Shown here: positions 33,704 to 42,834 of the stretch, one piece after another
How positions within the stretch are numbered: the stretch's first letter is position 1
Layout of the letters: each line of letters begins with the position of its first letter
From: Parabacteroides bouchesdurhonensis
GTDB lineage: Bacteria; Bacteroidota; Bacteroidia; Bacteroidales; Tannerellaceae
DNA: 64,000 bases
Assembly (NCBI RefSeq): GCF_900186615.1
Contig: NZ_LT896588.1
Coordinates: 710,397 to 774,396 of the forward strand
Direction: 5' to 3'
Position numbers and translations under genes: made by a program
Notes under the pieces: generated by a model
The model's database searches: none
Told to the model about the DNA's origin: nothing
Seen by the model: the letters and a program-made list of their open reading frames with translations, nothing else

Positions 33704-34768
33704 TTATACGCCAAAACTCTCACGGTAAAAATCCAAAGATTCCAATATCTTTTCCTTACTTACGTCTTGGTTAATACGGACATCTCCAATATTGGCAAGC
33801 AAAGTAAAATTGATTACTCCGCCTTCATTTTTCTTGTCGTGCGTCATCAGCTCATAAAGAGTTTCATAATCTTTGCAATCGAACACAAATGCCGGATAAT
33901 ACTCCTTTATATAATATACGACTTGACTAAGCTTATCCATCGGGAAACTGCATATTTTATGTGACAGATAAAGCTCGCTGATAATTCCGGCAGCCACAGC
34001 ATGACCGTGCAACAACGGAGTCTTTTTCTTGAAGGATAAACTTTCATAAGCATGGCCAACCGTATGCCCAAAGTTCAATGCCTTACGGATTCCTTTTTCC
34101 TTTGGATCTTCGGTTACAATCTGCTCCTTAACAGCAACCGACTGAGCTACCATACGGTTCAGAAAAGCATAATCTATCTTCTGATCCAAATCGAACAACA
34201 TAACCGAAGCATACGTATCCATCGAACTAATCAAGCCATGTTTTATCATTTCCGCATAACCGGACAACAGGTTATCTCTATCCAATGTCCGCAGAAATTC
34301 ACAATCAACAAACACGCATAAAGGAGGATAAAAAGAGCCTATCTCATTCTTCAATCCGTTGAAATTGATTCCGGTTTTTCCTCCTACGGCAGCATCTACC
34401 GAAGCCATTAAGGTGGTTGGGATGTTGATAGTGCGTATGCCACGCTTAAAAGTAGCACCTGCAAAACCACCCATATCAGTAATCATTCCTCCTCCCAGAT
34501 TGATCAATAATGAATTGCGGGACGCACCCTCATTAGACAGACGAGTCCAGATATATGACATTTGCTCCAGGCTTTTATGCATATCTCCGGCTTGGACAGT
34601 AATAACAGGAGCGTTTTGAACGGCCGGAACATCTTGTATTAAAGGGAAGCACTTGTCTTGTGTATTCGTATCCGTAAGGATAAACAATTTATCATATTTA
34701 AGAGCCGAAAGAAAGGTTTGTAACTCGGCTTTCAGATATTTGCAAATTACGACTTTTTGGTCTGACAT
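33704..34768 (-). CDS. aroB: 3-dehydroquinate synthase
   Basis: AroB (354 residues) makes 3-dehydroquinate from DAHP, the second step of the shikimate pathway, using NAD and a divalent metal. Seen motifs are the NAD-binding INLGGGMITDMGGFAGATFKRG and the RTINIPTTLMASVDAAVGGKTG block, with zinc-type histidines in LNFGHTVGHAYE and HGHAVAAGI. Length is normal. A near-ideal promoter (TTTG, 20 bp, TACCTTTG) lies upstream at 34797-34828, and a terminator follows at 33630. Confidence 0.95.
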   Translation of the reverse strand: MSDQKVVICKYLKAELQTFLSALKYDKLFILTDTNTQDKCFPLIQDVPAVQNAPVITVQAGDMHKSLEQMSYIWTRLSNEGASRNSLLINLGGGMITDMGGFAGATFKRGIRTINIPTTLMASVDAAVGGKTGINFNGLKNEIGSFYPPLCVFVDCEFLRTLDRDNLLSGYAEMIKHGLISSMDTYASVMLFDLDQKIDYAFLNRMVAQSVAVKEQIVTEDPKEKGIRKALNFGHTVGHAYESLSFKKKTPLLHGHAVAAGIISELYLSHKICSFPMDKLSQVVYYIKEYYPAFVFDCKDYETLYELMTHDKKNEGGVINFTLLANIGDVRINQDVSKEKILESLDFYRESFGV

Positions 34769-34796
34769 ACTTTTTCTATTTATAGAAGCTTTTCGA

Positions 34797-34828
34797 CAAA
34801 GGTATTATTTGTATCGCTATTATCCAAA
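34797..34828 (-). promoter_or_regulatory. Promoter of aroB
   Basis: On the minus strand TTTG (complement of 34825-34828) is followed after 20 bp by TACCTTTG (complement of 34797-34804), a full match to the Bacteroidota promoter, 28 bp before the aroB ATG. Confidence 0.8.
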
Positions 34829-34839
34829 GAGGGATAAAA

Positions 34840-34929
34840 AAATCCTCCGGACGTAAAAAAGATTACATCCGAAGGAAATTTTATTTTCTCTCGAAAGAAA
34901 TTTTATTTTCTTCCGAATGAAATGTTTTT
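34840..34929. repeat. 22-bp-period repeat array after alaS (TCGGAAGAAA family)
   Basis: On the minus strand, right after the alaS stop, units with similar starts GAAGAAAATAAAATTTC and AGAGAAAATAAAATTTC, each ending TTCG, recur every 22 bp. A third, divergent unit, GATGTAATC...ACGTCCG, keeps the 22-bp spacing, and CATTTCATTCG precedes them. The last part also forms an imperfect hairpin (TCCTCCGGACGT with ACATCCGAAGGA), so it may double as the alaS terminator. The same unit type appears inside murE. Confidence 0.7.
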
Positions 34930-37551
34930 TCAGTTCATTCCAGCAGCCTCGAAAATAGAGTTCACAGCAATAGATAAACCATTGAGGTTTTTACCTCCGG
35001 CAGTTGCAAAATGAGGTTGTCCGCCACCGCCTCCCTGTATATGTTTGGCAGCGTCTTTAACCAGCTTGCCGGCATTCAGTCCATCGGCAACCAAGTCTTC
35101 GCTAATCATCACCATCAGGGTACATTTCGCATCATCAACAATTCCGGCTACAAACATAAAGCTACCAGCTGTTTCATTCTTAATCTGGAAAGCAACATCC
35201 TTCATAGCATCAATGTTCCCTTTACCTACGTAAGTCATTAATTTAACGCCATTGCGTTCAGACGCTTTAGCTATAATATCTGCTTTCAGACGAGAGGCCT
35301 TTTCTTTAATATATGCCTCAAGCTGTTTCTTCATATCCGAATTTTCTTCAATAGACTTTTTGATAGCCTGAGAAATATTAGGCATATTATTGAATAAAGC
35401 ACGCAATTCATTAATCAAATCTTGCTGAGCGTAGAAGTAATTGTCAGCGCTTTCAGCAGTAACAGCTTCAATACGGCGCACACCGGCTGCGATAGAGCTT
35501 TCGCCAATTATTCGCAATGAACCAATCATACCGGTTGCAGGAATATGAGTGCCACCACATAACTCAACAGAGCTGCCATATTTAACGACGCGTACTTCAT
35601 CGCCATATTTTTCACCAAACAAGGCCATAGCGCCCATAGCCTTTGCTTCGGCAATAGGCATAGCACGATGTTCTTCCAACGGATAATTAGCCCGTATTTT
35701 CTGGCTTACCAGGCATTCTACTTTGCGTAGTTCTTCGTCTGTTACTTTCTGGAAGTGTGAAAAGTCGAAACGTAATGACTGAGGAGATACATAAGAACCT
35801 TTTTGCTCTACATGCGTACCTAACACCTCGCGCAATGCCTCATGCAACAAGTGGGTAGCAGAGTGATTGCATTCACACTGAACACGTTTCTTTTCATCTA
35901 TCTTAGCAACAAAAGTAGCAGTAACATCCTTCGGCAAATTCACTACCAGATGAACAGGGAGATTGTTTTCACGCTTGGTGTCTACTACATCGATCTTTTC
36001 ATCATCATTAATCAGCCAACCCGTATCACCAACCTGACCTCCCATTTCTGCGTAAAAAGGAGTTTGATCCAGAACGACCTGATATAATACTTTATTTTTC
36101 TGTTTAATCTGGCGATAACGCAATATTTCCGATTCACATTCAAACAGATCGTAACCTACAAACTTACTCTCTCCTTCTTTCAATACAACCCAGTCGCCGG
36201 TTTCAATAACAGCAGCGTTGCGTGCACGTTCTTTCTGCTTCTGCATTTCGGTATTAAACTCTTCGATATTAGCCTCCATACCGTTCTCACGGAGGATAAG
36301 CTCTGTCAAGTCTAACGGGAATCCGTAAGTATCATATAAAGTAAAGGCATCCACACCACTAATAATTGTCTTCCCGGCTGCTTTTGTTTCCTCCATTTTC
36401 TTATCAAGCAAACGAATACCGGTTTCCAGCGTACGAAGGAAAGATTCTTCTTCTTCCTTAATAACCTTTTCAATTAAAGATTTCTGAGCAATCAATTCAG
36501 GGTAAGCATCTCCCATCGTTTCGATCAGCACAGGAAGTAATTTATACATAAATGCTTCACGACGGTCTAAGAATGTATATCCGTAACGAACAGCACGACG
36601 CAATATACGGCGAATTACATAACCGGCTTTCGCATTAGATGGCAACTGACCGTCAGTAATAGAGAATGCAATTGTACGTATATGGTCGGCAATCACACGC
36701 ATAGCTACGTCTTTCTGTTTGTCTTCTCCGTATTTAGAACCGGTCATACCGGCTATTACCTTAATAATGGGCTGGAATACATCCGTATCATAATTGGATA
36801 TTTTACCTTGCAAAGCCATACACAAACGTTCAAATCCCATGCCCGTATCAATAACTTTTGCAGGCAGCGGCTCCAAAGAACCGTCGGCTTTACGGTTGAA
36901 TTGCATAAACACAAGATTCCATATTTCAATTACCTGCGGATGGTCTTTATTAACCATCTGTGCTCCCGGAACAGCCTTACGTTCTTCTTCCGGACGAAGG
37001 TCAATATGAATTTCCGAGCAAGGACCGCAAGGGCCTGTATCGCCCATTTCCCAGAAGTTATCGTGTTTATTGCCATTGATAATATGATCTTTCGGCAAAT
37101 ATTGTTCCCAATAACCGGCAGCTTCGTTATCCCGTTCCAAACCTTCGGCAGGACTTCCTTCAAATACGGTAGCATATAAACGTTCCGGATCAAGTTTCAA
37201 CACTTCTACCAGATATTCCCATGCCCAATTGATAGCTTCTTTTTTAAAATAATCACCAAACGACCAGTTTCCTAACATTTCAAACATGGTATGATGATAG
37301 GTGTCATGTCCTACTTCTTCCAGGTCGTTATGCTTACCACTTACGCGAAGACATTTTTGAGAGTCTGCAACACGCGGATACTTACGAGGAACGTTACCCA
37401 AAATAATATCTTTAAACTGATTCATTCCCGCATTGGTAAACATCAATGTAGGGTCACCTTTCACAACCATCGGAGCGGAAGGTACAATCTGATGATCCTT
37501 TGATGCAAAGAATGCTTTGAAGGATTCACGGATTTCTTTTGCTGTCAACAT
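34930..37551 (-). CDS. alaS: Alanyl-tRNA synthetase
   Basis: The start at 37551 (873 residues) gives [15 protein letters not shown], the normal AlaRS N-terminus; an in-frame ATG at 37629 would add 26 unrelated residues and cover the promoter. The class II aminoacylation core contains [15 protein letters not shown] and the WELGNTWSFGDYF-like segment (here [15 protein letters not shown]). The editing domain shows [11 protein letters not shown] and [10 protein letters not shown] zinc ligands, and the C-terminal DHHA1 glycine-rich [15 protein letters not shown] is intact. It is transcribed away from the M23 peptidase gene. Confidence 0.96.
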   Translation of the reverse strand: MLTAKEIRESFKAFFASKDHQIVPSAPMVVKGDPTLMFTNAGMNQFKDIILGNVPRKYPRVADSQKCLRVSGKHNDLEEVGHDTYHHTMFEMLGNWSFGDYFKKEAINWAWEYLVEVLKLDPERLYATVFEGSPAEGLERDNEAAGYWEQYLPKDHIINGNKHDNFWEMGDTGPCGPCSEIHIDLRPEEERKAVPGAQMVNKDHPQVIEIWNLVFMQFNRKADGSLEPLPAKVIDTGMGFERLCMALQGKISNYDTDVFQPIIKVIAGMTGSKYGEDKQKDVAMRVIADHIRTIAFSITDGQLPSNAKAGYVIRRILRRAVRYGYTFLDRREAFMYKLLPVLIETMGDAYPELIAQKSLIEKVIKEEEESFLRTLETGIRLLDKKMEETKAAGKTIISGVDAFTLYDTYGFPLDLTELILRENGMEANIEEFNTEMQKQKERARNAAVIETGDWVVLKEGESKFVGYDLFECESEILRYRQIKQKNKVLYQVVLDQTPFYAEMGGQVGDTGWLINDDEKIDVVDTKRENNLPVHLVVNLPKDVTATFVAKIDEKKRVQCECNHSATHLLHEALREVLGTHVEQKGSYVSPQSLRFDFSHFQKVTDEELRKVECLVSQKIRANYPLEEHRAMPIAEAKAMGAMALFGEKYGDEVRVVKYGSSVELCGGTHIPATGMIGSLRIIGESSIAAGVRRIEAVTAESADNYFYAQQDLINELRALFNNMPNISQAIKKSIEENSDMKKQLEAYIKEKASRLKADIIAKASERNGVKLMTYVGKGNIDAMKDVAFQIKNETAGSFMFVAGIVDDAKCTLMVMISEDLVADGLNAGKLVKDAAKHIQGGGGGQPHFATAGGKNLNGLSIAVNSIFEAAGMN

Positions 37552-37587
37552 ATCTATATTAGTTCTCGTTAATATTCTGAAAAACAA

Positions 37588-37618
37588 TTTGCAAAAGTAC
37601 TGCAAATTATTATTTTTG
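37588..37618 (+). promoter_or_regulatory. Promoter of the M23 peptidase gene
   Basis: TTTG at 37588-37591 and TATTTTTG at 37611-37618 are 19 bp apart, an ideal Bacteroidota promoter. It shares DNA with the alaS promoter on the other strand. Confidence 0.8.
37592..37599 (-). promoter_or_regulatory. -7 box of alaS
   Basis: The complement of 37592-37599 reads TACTTTTG, 41 bp before the alaS ATG at 37551. It overlaps the spacer of the oppositely directed promoter at 37588-37618. Confidence 0.6.
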
Positions 37619-37645
37619 CACACATTCAAGCAATAAAAAAAATCA

Positions 37646-38629
37646 ATGGGACTATTTAAATCTCGAAAAACATATTACTTCTACAACCCAAACACTCTGA
37701 ACTACGAGCGCGTTTATCCTTCCACAAAGGACCGCGTCCTTATTGTTATACGGCATTTGAGCACCGGGATAATTGTTGGAGTCGGGATATTCTTTGCTAT
37801 GCTTTATCTTGTTGATTCTCCTATGGAATCGCAGTTGAGAAAAGAAAACAAGTTACTGCAAACACAATACGAAGTACTCTCATTACGGCTAACCAACGCT
37901 TTAGAAATACTGGATGATATCCAACAAAGAGATGAGAACTTATACAGGGCGATCTTCCAGGCAGAATCTATTCCGGAATCTGTCCGCAAATCAGGATTCG
38001 GAGGCAGCAACAGATATGAACATCTAATGAATCTTTCCAACCCGGAACTTATCGTATCTACTACACAGAAAATGGATATGCTGCGTAAACAACTATACAT
38101 AGAAGCTAATTCTTTGGAAGAACTTATCAAGATGGGCAAAAATCTGGAAGACAGAAGTAAATGCATTCCGGCCATCCAGCCTATCGCCAATAAAGACCTA
38201 CGCCGTACGGCGTCCGGATATGGAGTACGTATCGATCCGATTTACCGTACGCCACGTTTCCATGCAGGCATGGACTTTTCGGCAAAAGTAGGTACGGAAA
38301 TTTATGCTACGGGAAACGGAGTTGTAACCTTTGCCGGTTGGAAACAAGGATATGGAAACTGTTTGATGATAGACCATGGTTACGGTTATCAAACGTTATA
38401 CGGTCACATGAGTAAGTTTAAGGCTCGTGTAGGACAAAAAGTAACACGTGGAGAAATCATTGGAGAAGTAGGAAATACAGGAAAGTCTACGGGGCCTCAT
38501 CTACACTATGAAGTAATGGTACACGGCAAGCACGACAATCCGTCCAAATATTATTATATGGATCTTACTCCGGAAGAATATGACCGAATGATTCAGATTG
38601 CGGAAAACCACGGTCAGGTTATGGATTAA
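37646..38629 (+). CDS. Membrane-anchored M23 peptidoglycan endopeptidase
   Basis: The 327-residue protein has one membrane helix at about residues 32-51, a coiled-coil periplasmic stretch to about 180, and a C-terminal M23 (lysostaphin-type) domain. The zinc ligands are intact: His206 in FHAGMDF with Asp210, and HLHYEV with His285 and His287. It should cut peptidoglycan cross-links; the helix-plus-coil layout resembles divisome and growth-associated endopeptidases. A MerR regulator gene starts 17 bp later. Confidence 0.9.
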   Translation: MGLFKSRKTYYFYNPNTLNYERVYPSTKDRVLIVIRHLSTGIIVGVGIFFAMLYLVDSPMESQLRKENKLLQTQYEVLSLRLTNALEILDDIQQRDENLYRAIFQAESIPESVRKSGFGGSNRYEHLMNLSNPELIVSTTQKMDMLRKQLYIEANSLEELIKMGKNLEDRSKCIPAIQPIANKDLRRTASGYGVRIDPIYRTPRFHAGMDFSAKVGTEIYATGNGVVTFAGWKQGYGNCLMIDHGYGYQTLYGHMSKFKARVGQKVTRGEIIGEVGNTGKSTGPHLHYEVMVHGKHDNPSKYYYMDLTPEEYDRMIQIAENHGQVMD

Positions 38630-38646
38630 ATCTATTTTAGAGACGT

Positions 38647-39039
38647 ATGGCATTAAAGAAAGATAAACCACAGAAGCTCTATTTCTCTATCAGGGAAGTA
38701 GCACAGATGTTTAGTGTCAATGAATCTACATTACGCTTCTGGGAGAAAGAATTTGATATTATCCGCCCGAGAAAGACCGACAAAGGAACTCGTTTCTACA
38801 AACAAGAGGATATAGATTCCATACGCCTTATTTATCATTTGGTAAAAGAACGGGGAATGACATTGGCCGGAGCCCGGCAAAAACTAAAAGATAACAGAGA
38901 AACGACTATCAGACAAGAGGAAATAGTGAACCGACTAAAGCAAATCAAGGAAGAGTTACTTTCTTTAAAGGCTGCTTTTGAAACCTTAAACCCGGCTGAA
39001 CAACAGTCATCCATTGATAAAAACGGCTTGAACATTTAG
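38647..39039 (+). CDS. MerR family transcriptional regulator
   Basis: The 130-residue protein has a MerR-type winged helix-turn-helix at about residues 11-80, with FSIREVAQMFSVNESTLRFW and RKTDKGTRFYKQEDIDSIR. After it comes a short coiled segment (RQEEIVNRLKQIKEELLSLK) and no ligand-binding domain. This short form is common and of unknown signal in Bacteroidota. It follows the M23 peptidase by 17 bp and shares its transcript, so a link with cell-wall metabolism is possible. Confidence 0.88.
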   Translation: MALKKDKPQKLYFSIREVAQMFSVNESTLRFWEKEFDIIRPRKTDKGTRFYKQEDIDSIRLIYHLVKERGMTLAGARQKLKDNRETTIRQEEIVNRLKQIKEELLSLKAAFETLNPAEQQSSIDKNGLNI

Positions 39040-39091
39040 TATATTATCTCTAAAAAACGTACCTTCGCACACGATATATAAACTAATTGAC

Positions 39092-39490
39092 ATGGAAATT
39101 ACAGGAAAAATCATTGCCGTACTGCCAGAACAAAGCGGTATAAGCAAAACCGGAAACGAATGGAAAAAACAAGAGTACGTATTAGAAACACACGATCAAT
39201 ATCCTAAAAAGGTTTGCTTCCAATTATTCGGGGCCGACCGTATCGCGCAAGCTGCCATACAACCGGGAGAAGAACTGACTGTTTCATTTGACATAGACAG
39301 CCGCGAATATCAGGGACGCTGGTTCACTAATATAAGCGCCTGGAAAATAGAACGTGCCGGAGCAATACCTGCTCAAGGTAATCCTGTTGAGCCATCTACA
39401 CCGGAGAATTTCGCTCCGGCATCTGCTCCTATTGCATCACCGGCTCCGGATTTCGGCCCGGCTAATCCGATAGACGACCTGCCATTTTAA
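39092..39490 (+). CDS. DUF3127 protein with SSB-like C-terminal tail
   Basis: The 132-residue protein has a DUF3127 domain at about 1-95, starting MEITGKIIAVLPEQSGISKT and containing KVCFQLFGADRI, an OB-fold-like pattern. Residues 95-125 are a flexible Pro/Ala/Ser-rich linker, and the chain ends NPIDDLPF. In single-stranded-DNA-binding protein SSB an acidic DD(I/L)PF tip after such a linker recruits replication and repair proteins. So this may be an SSB-like protein, inferred from architecture. It ends 6 bp before the antiporter gene. Confidence 0.75.
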   Translation: MEITGKIIAVLPEQSGISKTGNEWKKQEYVLETHDQYPKKVCFQLFGADRIAQAAIQPGEELTVSFDIDSREYQGRWFTNISAWKIERAGAIPAQGNPVEPSTPENFAPASAPIASPAPDFGPANPIDDLPF

Positions 39491-39496
39491 TAGATT

Positions 39497-40447
39497 ATGA
39501 ATATAGTCCTACTCATTGGAGGATTAGCTCTTATATTAATAGGAGCTAATGCTCTTACTGACGGTGCCGCTTCAATAGCCAAGCGTTTCCATATATCCAG
39601 TCTGGTTATCGGACTTACGATTGTGGCATTCGGAACATCAGCTCCCGAACTGACTGTCAGTATCGTTTCCGCACTGAATGGAAGTGCGGATATGGCATTG
39701 GGCAATGTAGTAGGAAGTAACATATTCAACACCTTAATGATTGTCGGTTGTACGGCGGCGATTGTTCCCATCAGCATAACAAAAGGGACATTAAGCAAAG
39801 AAATACCTCTATGTATTCTTGCATCTGTTGTTTTATTTATATGTGCGAATGATATACTTATCAATAAATCGGCAAAGAATATCATCAGCAGTAGCGACGG
39901 CTTACTGTTACTTTGTTTTTTCCTGATTTTTTTGAGTTATACCTTTGCTATTGCGCATAATGGAAATGGAGGAGAAAGTGACACGCAAATAAAGAATATG
40001 CCTATATGGAAGTCTGCATTATTCATCTTAGGAGGTTTGGCAGGCTTAATTTACGGAGGACAATTTTTTGTAAGCGGAGCATCAGGAATCGCACGTAGCC
40101 TGGGTGTAAGTGAATCTATTATCGGGCTTACCCTAGTAGCCGGCGGGACATCGTTACCCGAACTGGCAACGTCCATTGTTGCCGCTTTGAAAAAGAATCC
40201 TGAAATGGCAATAGGGAATGTAATCGGCTCCAACCTGTTCAACATCTTCTTTGTATTAGGCTGTAGCGCCACGATCAGCCCGATGAATATCCAAGGCATT
40301 ACAAATGTAGATTTAGGTGTGCTAATCGGATCATGCGTATTATTATATATAGTAGGACTATTTTTCAAGAAACGCACAATTACCCGTTGGGAAGGAATCA
40401 TTATGGTCTTATGTTACATAGCCTACACCATTTATCTGATACGATAA
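39497..40447 (+). CDS. Calcium/sodium:cation antiporter
   Basis: A 316-residue inner-membrane transporter of the CaCA superfamily (YrbG type). The two homologous alpha-repeat halves are plain: LVIGLTIVAFGTSAPELTVS near residue 34 and SIIGLTLVAGGTSLPELATS near 201, each followed by a GNVVGSN or GNVIGSN helix. They provide the ion-binding Glu and Asn residues. About ten membrane helices. It lies last in the M23-MerR-DUF3127 run and converges with relA/spoT. Confidence 0.92.
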   Translation: MNIVLLIGGLALILIGANALTDGAASIAKRFHISSLVIGLTIVAFGTSAPELTVSIVSALNGSADMALGNVVGSNIFNTLMIVGCTAAIVPISITKGTLSKEIPLCILASVVLFICANDILINKSAKNIISSSDGLLLLCFFLIFLSYTFAIAHNGNGGESDTQIKNMPIWKSALFILGGLAGLIYGGQFFVSGASGIARSLGVSESIIGLTLVAGGTSLPELATSIVAALKKNPEMAIGNVIGSNLFNIFFVLGCSATISPMNIQGITNVDLGVLIGSCVLLYIVGLFFKKRTITRWEGIIMVLCYIAYTIYLIR

Positions 40448-40459
40448 AAGAGATACGGA

Positions 40460-42742
40460 TTAATCCGCAATTCGTCCTACCGACTTTACATTGCTAATTT
40501 TAGAAAGGGTAACACACATCTTTTGTATATCCTCAACATCATGCACCTTCATTTTAATCTTACCTTCAAACACACCGTCTTTAGCCTCTATCAATAAGCG
40601 CTGGATGTTAACATTAAAATCTTCCGAAATAGTCTTTGTTATCGTATTCAACACGCCAATAGAATCGATTCCTTTAATCTCCAAAGTAGCTTCGAAAGAA
40701 GCATTTTTATGGCTGCTCCACTCCGTATTCAATATACGTTCTCCAAAGCTGCTTTTTAATCGCATGGCTATCGGACATGAACGCTTATGCACCACTACAT
40801 TACCGTCGTCATTGATAAAACCTAAAGCCTCATCTCCAGGAATAGGTTTACAACATTCCGCAAGAACATAGTTACGCTCAAAGGCTTCTTCCCGAAGGAT
40901 ATATGGTTTGCTTTTATCAAACTTAGGTTTCTCTCGAGGTTCATCTTTTTCTTCGGTCGACTTAGGTTTCGTTCCCATACGTAAGGCCTGTTTTACGTAT
41001 TTGAACAGGACATTGTCTGTCTTTTCCTTTAACAGTTTCTTTATGTTTTCAGGCAAAACCACATCCCCTTTTTCTATGGCATAATAGAACTCTTCCCGTT
41101 TAGAGAAACCAAAATACATGCAAAGTTTATCCAAATTTGATGTATTCAATTCCATATCGGTATTCTTAAAAGCAGTAATAACTTTCTGCTCACCAATCTT
41201 TGCAGCATCCTTACGAACGCGCTTTAGCACAGCATCAATCTTAGCACGGGCTTTAGCTGTAGTAACAAAGTTCAGCCATTCAACCTGAGGTTCTTGTGAA
41301 CGGGAAGTAAGTATTTCCACCTGATCTCCACTAGCCAACGGATGACTGAGTGGAACCAAACGATGGTTTACTTTAGCTCCGATACAATGATTTCCGATAT
41401 CGGAGTGAAGGGCATAAGCGAAATCCAATGCTGTAGCCCCTTGAGGAAGAGTTTTTATATCTCCTTTAGGAGTAAAGACAAATATCTCAGAAGAAAATAA
41501 GTTTAACTTAATGGTATCTAAAAAGTCTAGCGCATTCGGATCCGGACTTTCCAGAATTTCGGTAATTGTCTGAAGCCATTTATCCAATTCCGTATCTTCT
41601 TCTACATGATGTTCTTTATATTTCCAATGGGCAGCAAAACCTTTTTCTGCTATTTCATCCATCCTGCGACTACGTATCTGGATTTCTACCCATTCTCCAT
41701 CCGGCCCCATTACTGTAAGATGCAGAGCTTGATAACCATTCGCTTTCGGACGGCTCACCCAATCGCGAATACGATCCGGACGAATACGGTAAATATCCGT
41801 AATAGCGGAATAAATATCCCAACATTGGTTCTTTTCATCTACACCAGGCAGAGGATCAAAAATGATACGTACGGCATATATATCATATATATCTTCAAAA
41901 GTAACCCCTTTACTTTCCATTTTATTCCAAATGGAATAGGCTGATTTTACACGCGCACGCATTTCATAATTCAGCCCCATTGCTTTCAGCTTCTCATCCA
42001 CCGGCTTAGCGAAATGCTCAAATAAGGCATTACGAGCTGCTTCCGTAGCTTTCAGCTTTTCTTTGATAAATTCATACTCTTGGGGATGTTCATACTTGAA
42101 ACTTAAATCTTCCAGTTCCGTTTTAATAGAAAACAGGCCTAAACGATGAGCTAAAGGCGCATACAAATAAAGCGTTTCACCGGCAATCTTGAATTGCTTC
42201 GCCGGCAACATAGACCCCAAAGTACGCATATTGTGCAAACGGTCTGCTATCTTAATAAGAATAACACGGATATCGTCACTCATAGTAAGGAGCAACTTGC
42301 GGAAATTTTCGGCTTGGGCAGAGGCTTGTTCTCCGAATATACCACCGGAAATCTTTGTCAATCCATCTACGATTTGAGCGATTTTATCGCCAAACATATC
42401 CCGTATATCATCTACCGTATATTCGGTATCTTCCACTACATCATGTAAAAGTGCAGAGCAAATAGAAGTAGACCCCAACCCCATCTCTTTACAAACAATA
42501 CGCGCTACAGCAATAGGGTGCATAATATATGGCTCACCCGAACGCCGTTTCACGCCGGCATGTGCCTGATTAGCAAAGTTGAACGCCTTAGTGATACGTT
42601 CTATTTTTCTTCGGTGGTTAGACGCCAGATAATCTTGCAGCAGCGCATTGAATCCGTCTTGAATCATTTGTTCGTCAGCGGATAAAGTCGGCTGCACTTC
42701 AACCGTACCTTCTATATCTTTTGTGTTCTTTGCATCACTCAT
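40460..42742 (-). CDS. RelA/SpoT-type (p)ppGpp synthetase/hydrolase
   Basis: A 760-residue Rel protein that sets the level of the stringent-response alarmone (p)ppGpp. The N-terminal HD hydrolase domain has HPIAVA and the HD..ED motif (H100, D101, E104, D105). A RelA_SpoT synthetase domain (about 240-360), a TGS domain (about 400-465, IFVFTPKGDIKTLPQGATAL) and a C-terminal ACT domain (about 690-760) follow. Bifunctionality is likely from the intact hydrolase motif. It has its own -7 box 40 bp upstream and is last in the run after parAB and the lytic transglycosylase. Confidence 0.94.
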   Translation of the reverse strand: MSDAKNTKDIEGTVEVQPTLSADEQMIQDGFNALLQDYLASNHRRKIERITKAFNFANQAHAGVKRRSGEPYIMHPIAVARIVCKEMGLGSTSICSALLHDVVEDTEYTVDDIRDMFGDKIAQIVDGLTKISGGIFGEQASAQAENFRKLLLTMSDDIRVILIKIADRLHNMRTLGSMLPAKQFKIAGETLYLYAPLAHRLGLFSIKTELEDLSFKYEHPQEYEFIKEKLKATEAARNALFEHFAKPVDEKLKAMGLNYEMRARVKSAYSIWNKMESKGVTFEDIYDIYAVRIIFDPLPGVDEKNQCWDIYSAITDIYRIRPDRIRDWVSRPKANGYQALHLTVMGPDGEWVEIQIRSRRMDEIAEKGFAAHWKYKEHHVEEDTELDKWLQTITEILESPDPNALDFLDTIKLNLFSSEIFVFTPKGDIKTLPQGATALDFAYALHSDIGNHCIGAKVNHRLVPLSHPLASGDQVEILTSRSQEPQVEWLNFVTTAKARAKIDAVLKRVRKDAAKIGEQKVITAFKNTDMELNTSNLDKLCMYFGFSKREEFYYAIEKGDVVLPENIKKLLKEKTDNVLFKYVKQALRMGTKPKSTEEKDEPREKPKFDKSKPYILREEAFERNYVLAECCKPIPGDEALGFINDDGNVVVHKRSCPIAMRLKSSFGERILNTEWSSHKNASFEATLEIKGIDSIGVLNTITKTISEDFNVNIQRLLIEAKDGVFEGKIKMKVHDVEDIQKMCVTLSKISNVKSVGRIAD

Positions 42743-42781
42743 CGTAACTTACCTCCCTGTTTATAAAAACATCACTAGGCA

Positions 42782-42789
42782 CAAATATA
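42782..42789 (-). promoter_or_regulatory. -7 box of the relA/spoT gene
   Basis: The complement of 42782-42789 reads TATATTTG, 40 bp before the start codon at 42742. No TTTG box was found at the usual distance. Confidence 0.55.
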
Positions 42790-42834
42790 CAAATATTCAT
42801 AAGAAGGCCAGCATAATGCGACGAAAATAGCTAT

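Noticed and set aside
34930-37629. Upstream ATG at 37629 for alaS
   Set aside because: It would place the -7 box and the opposite promoter inside the coding region and add residues foreign to the family.
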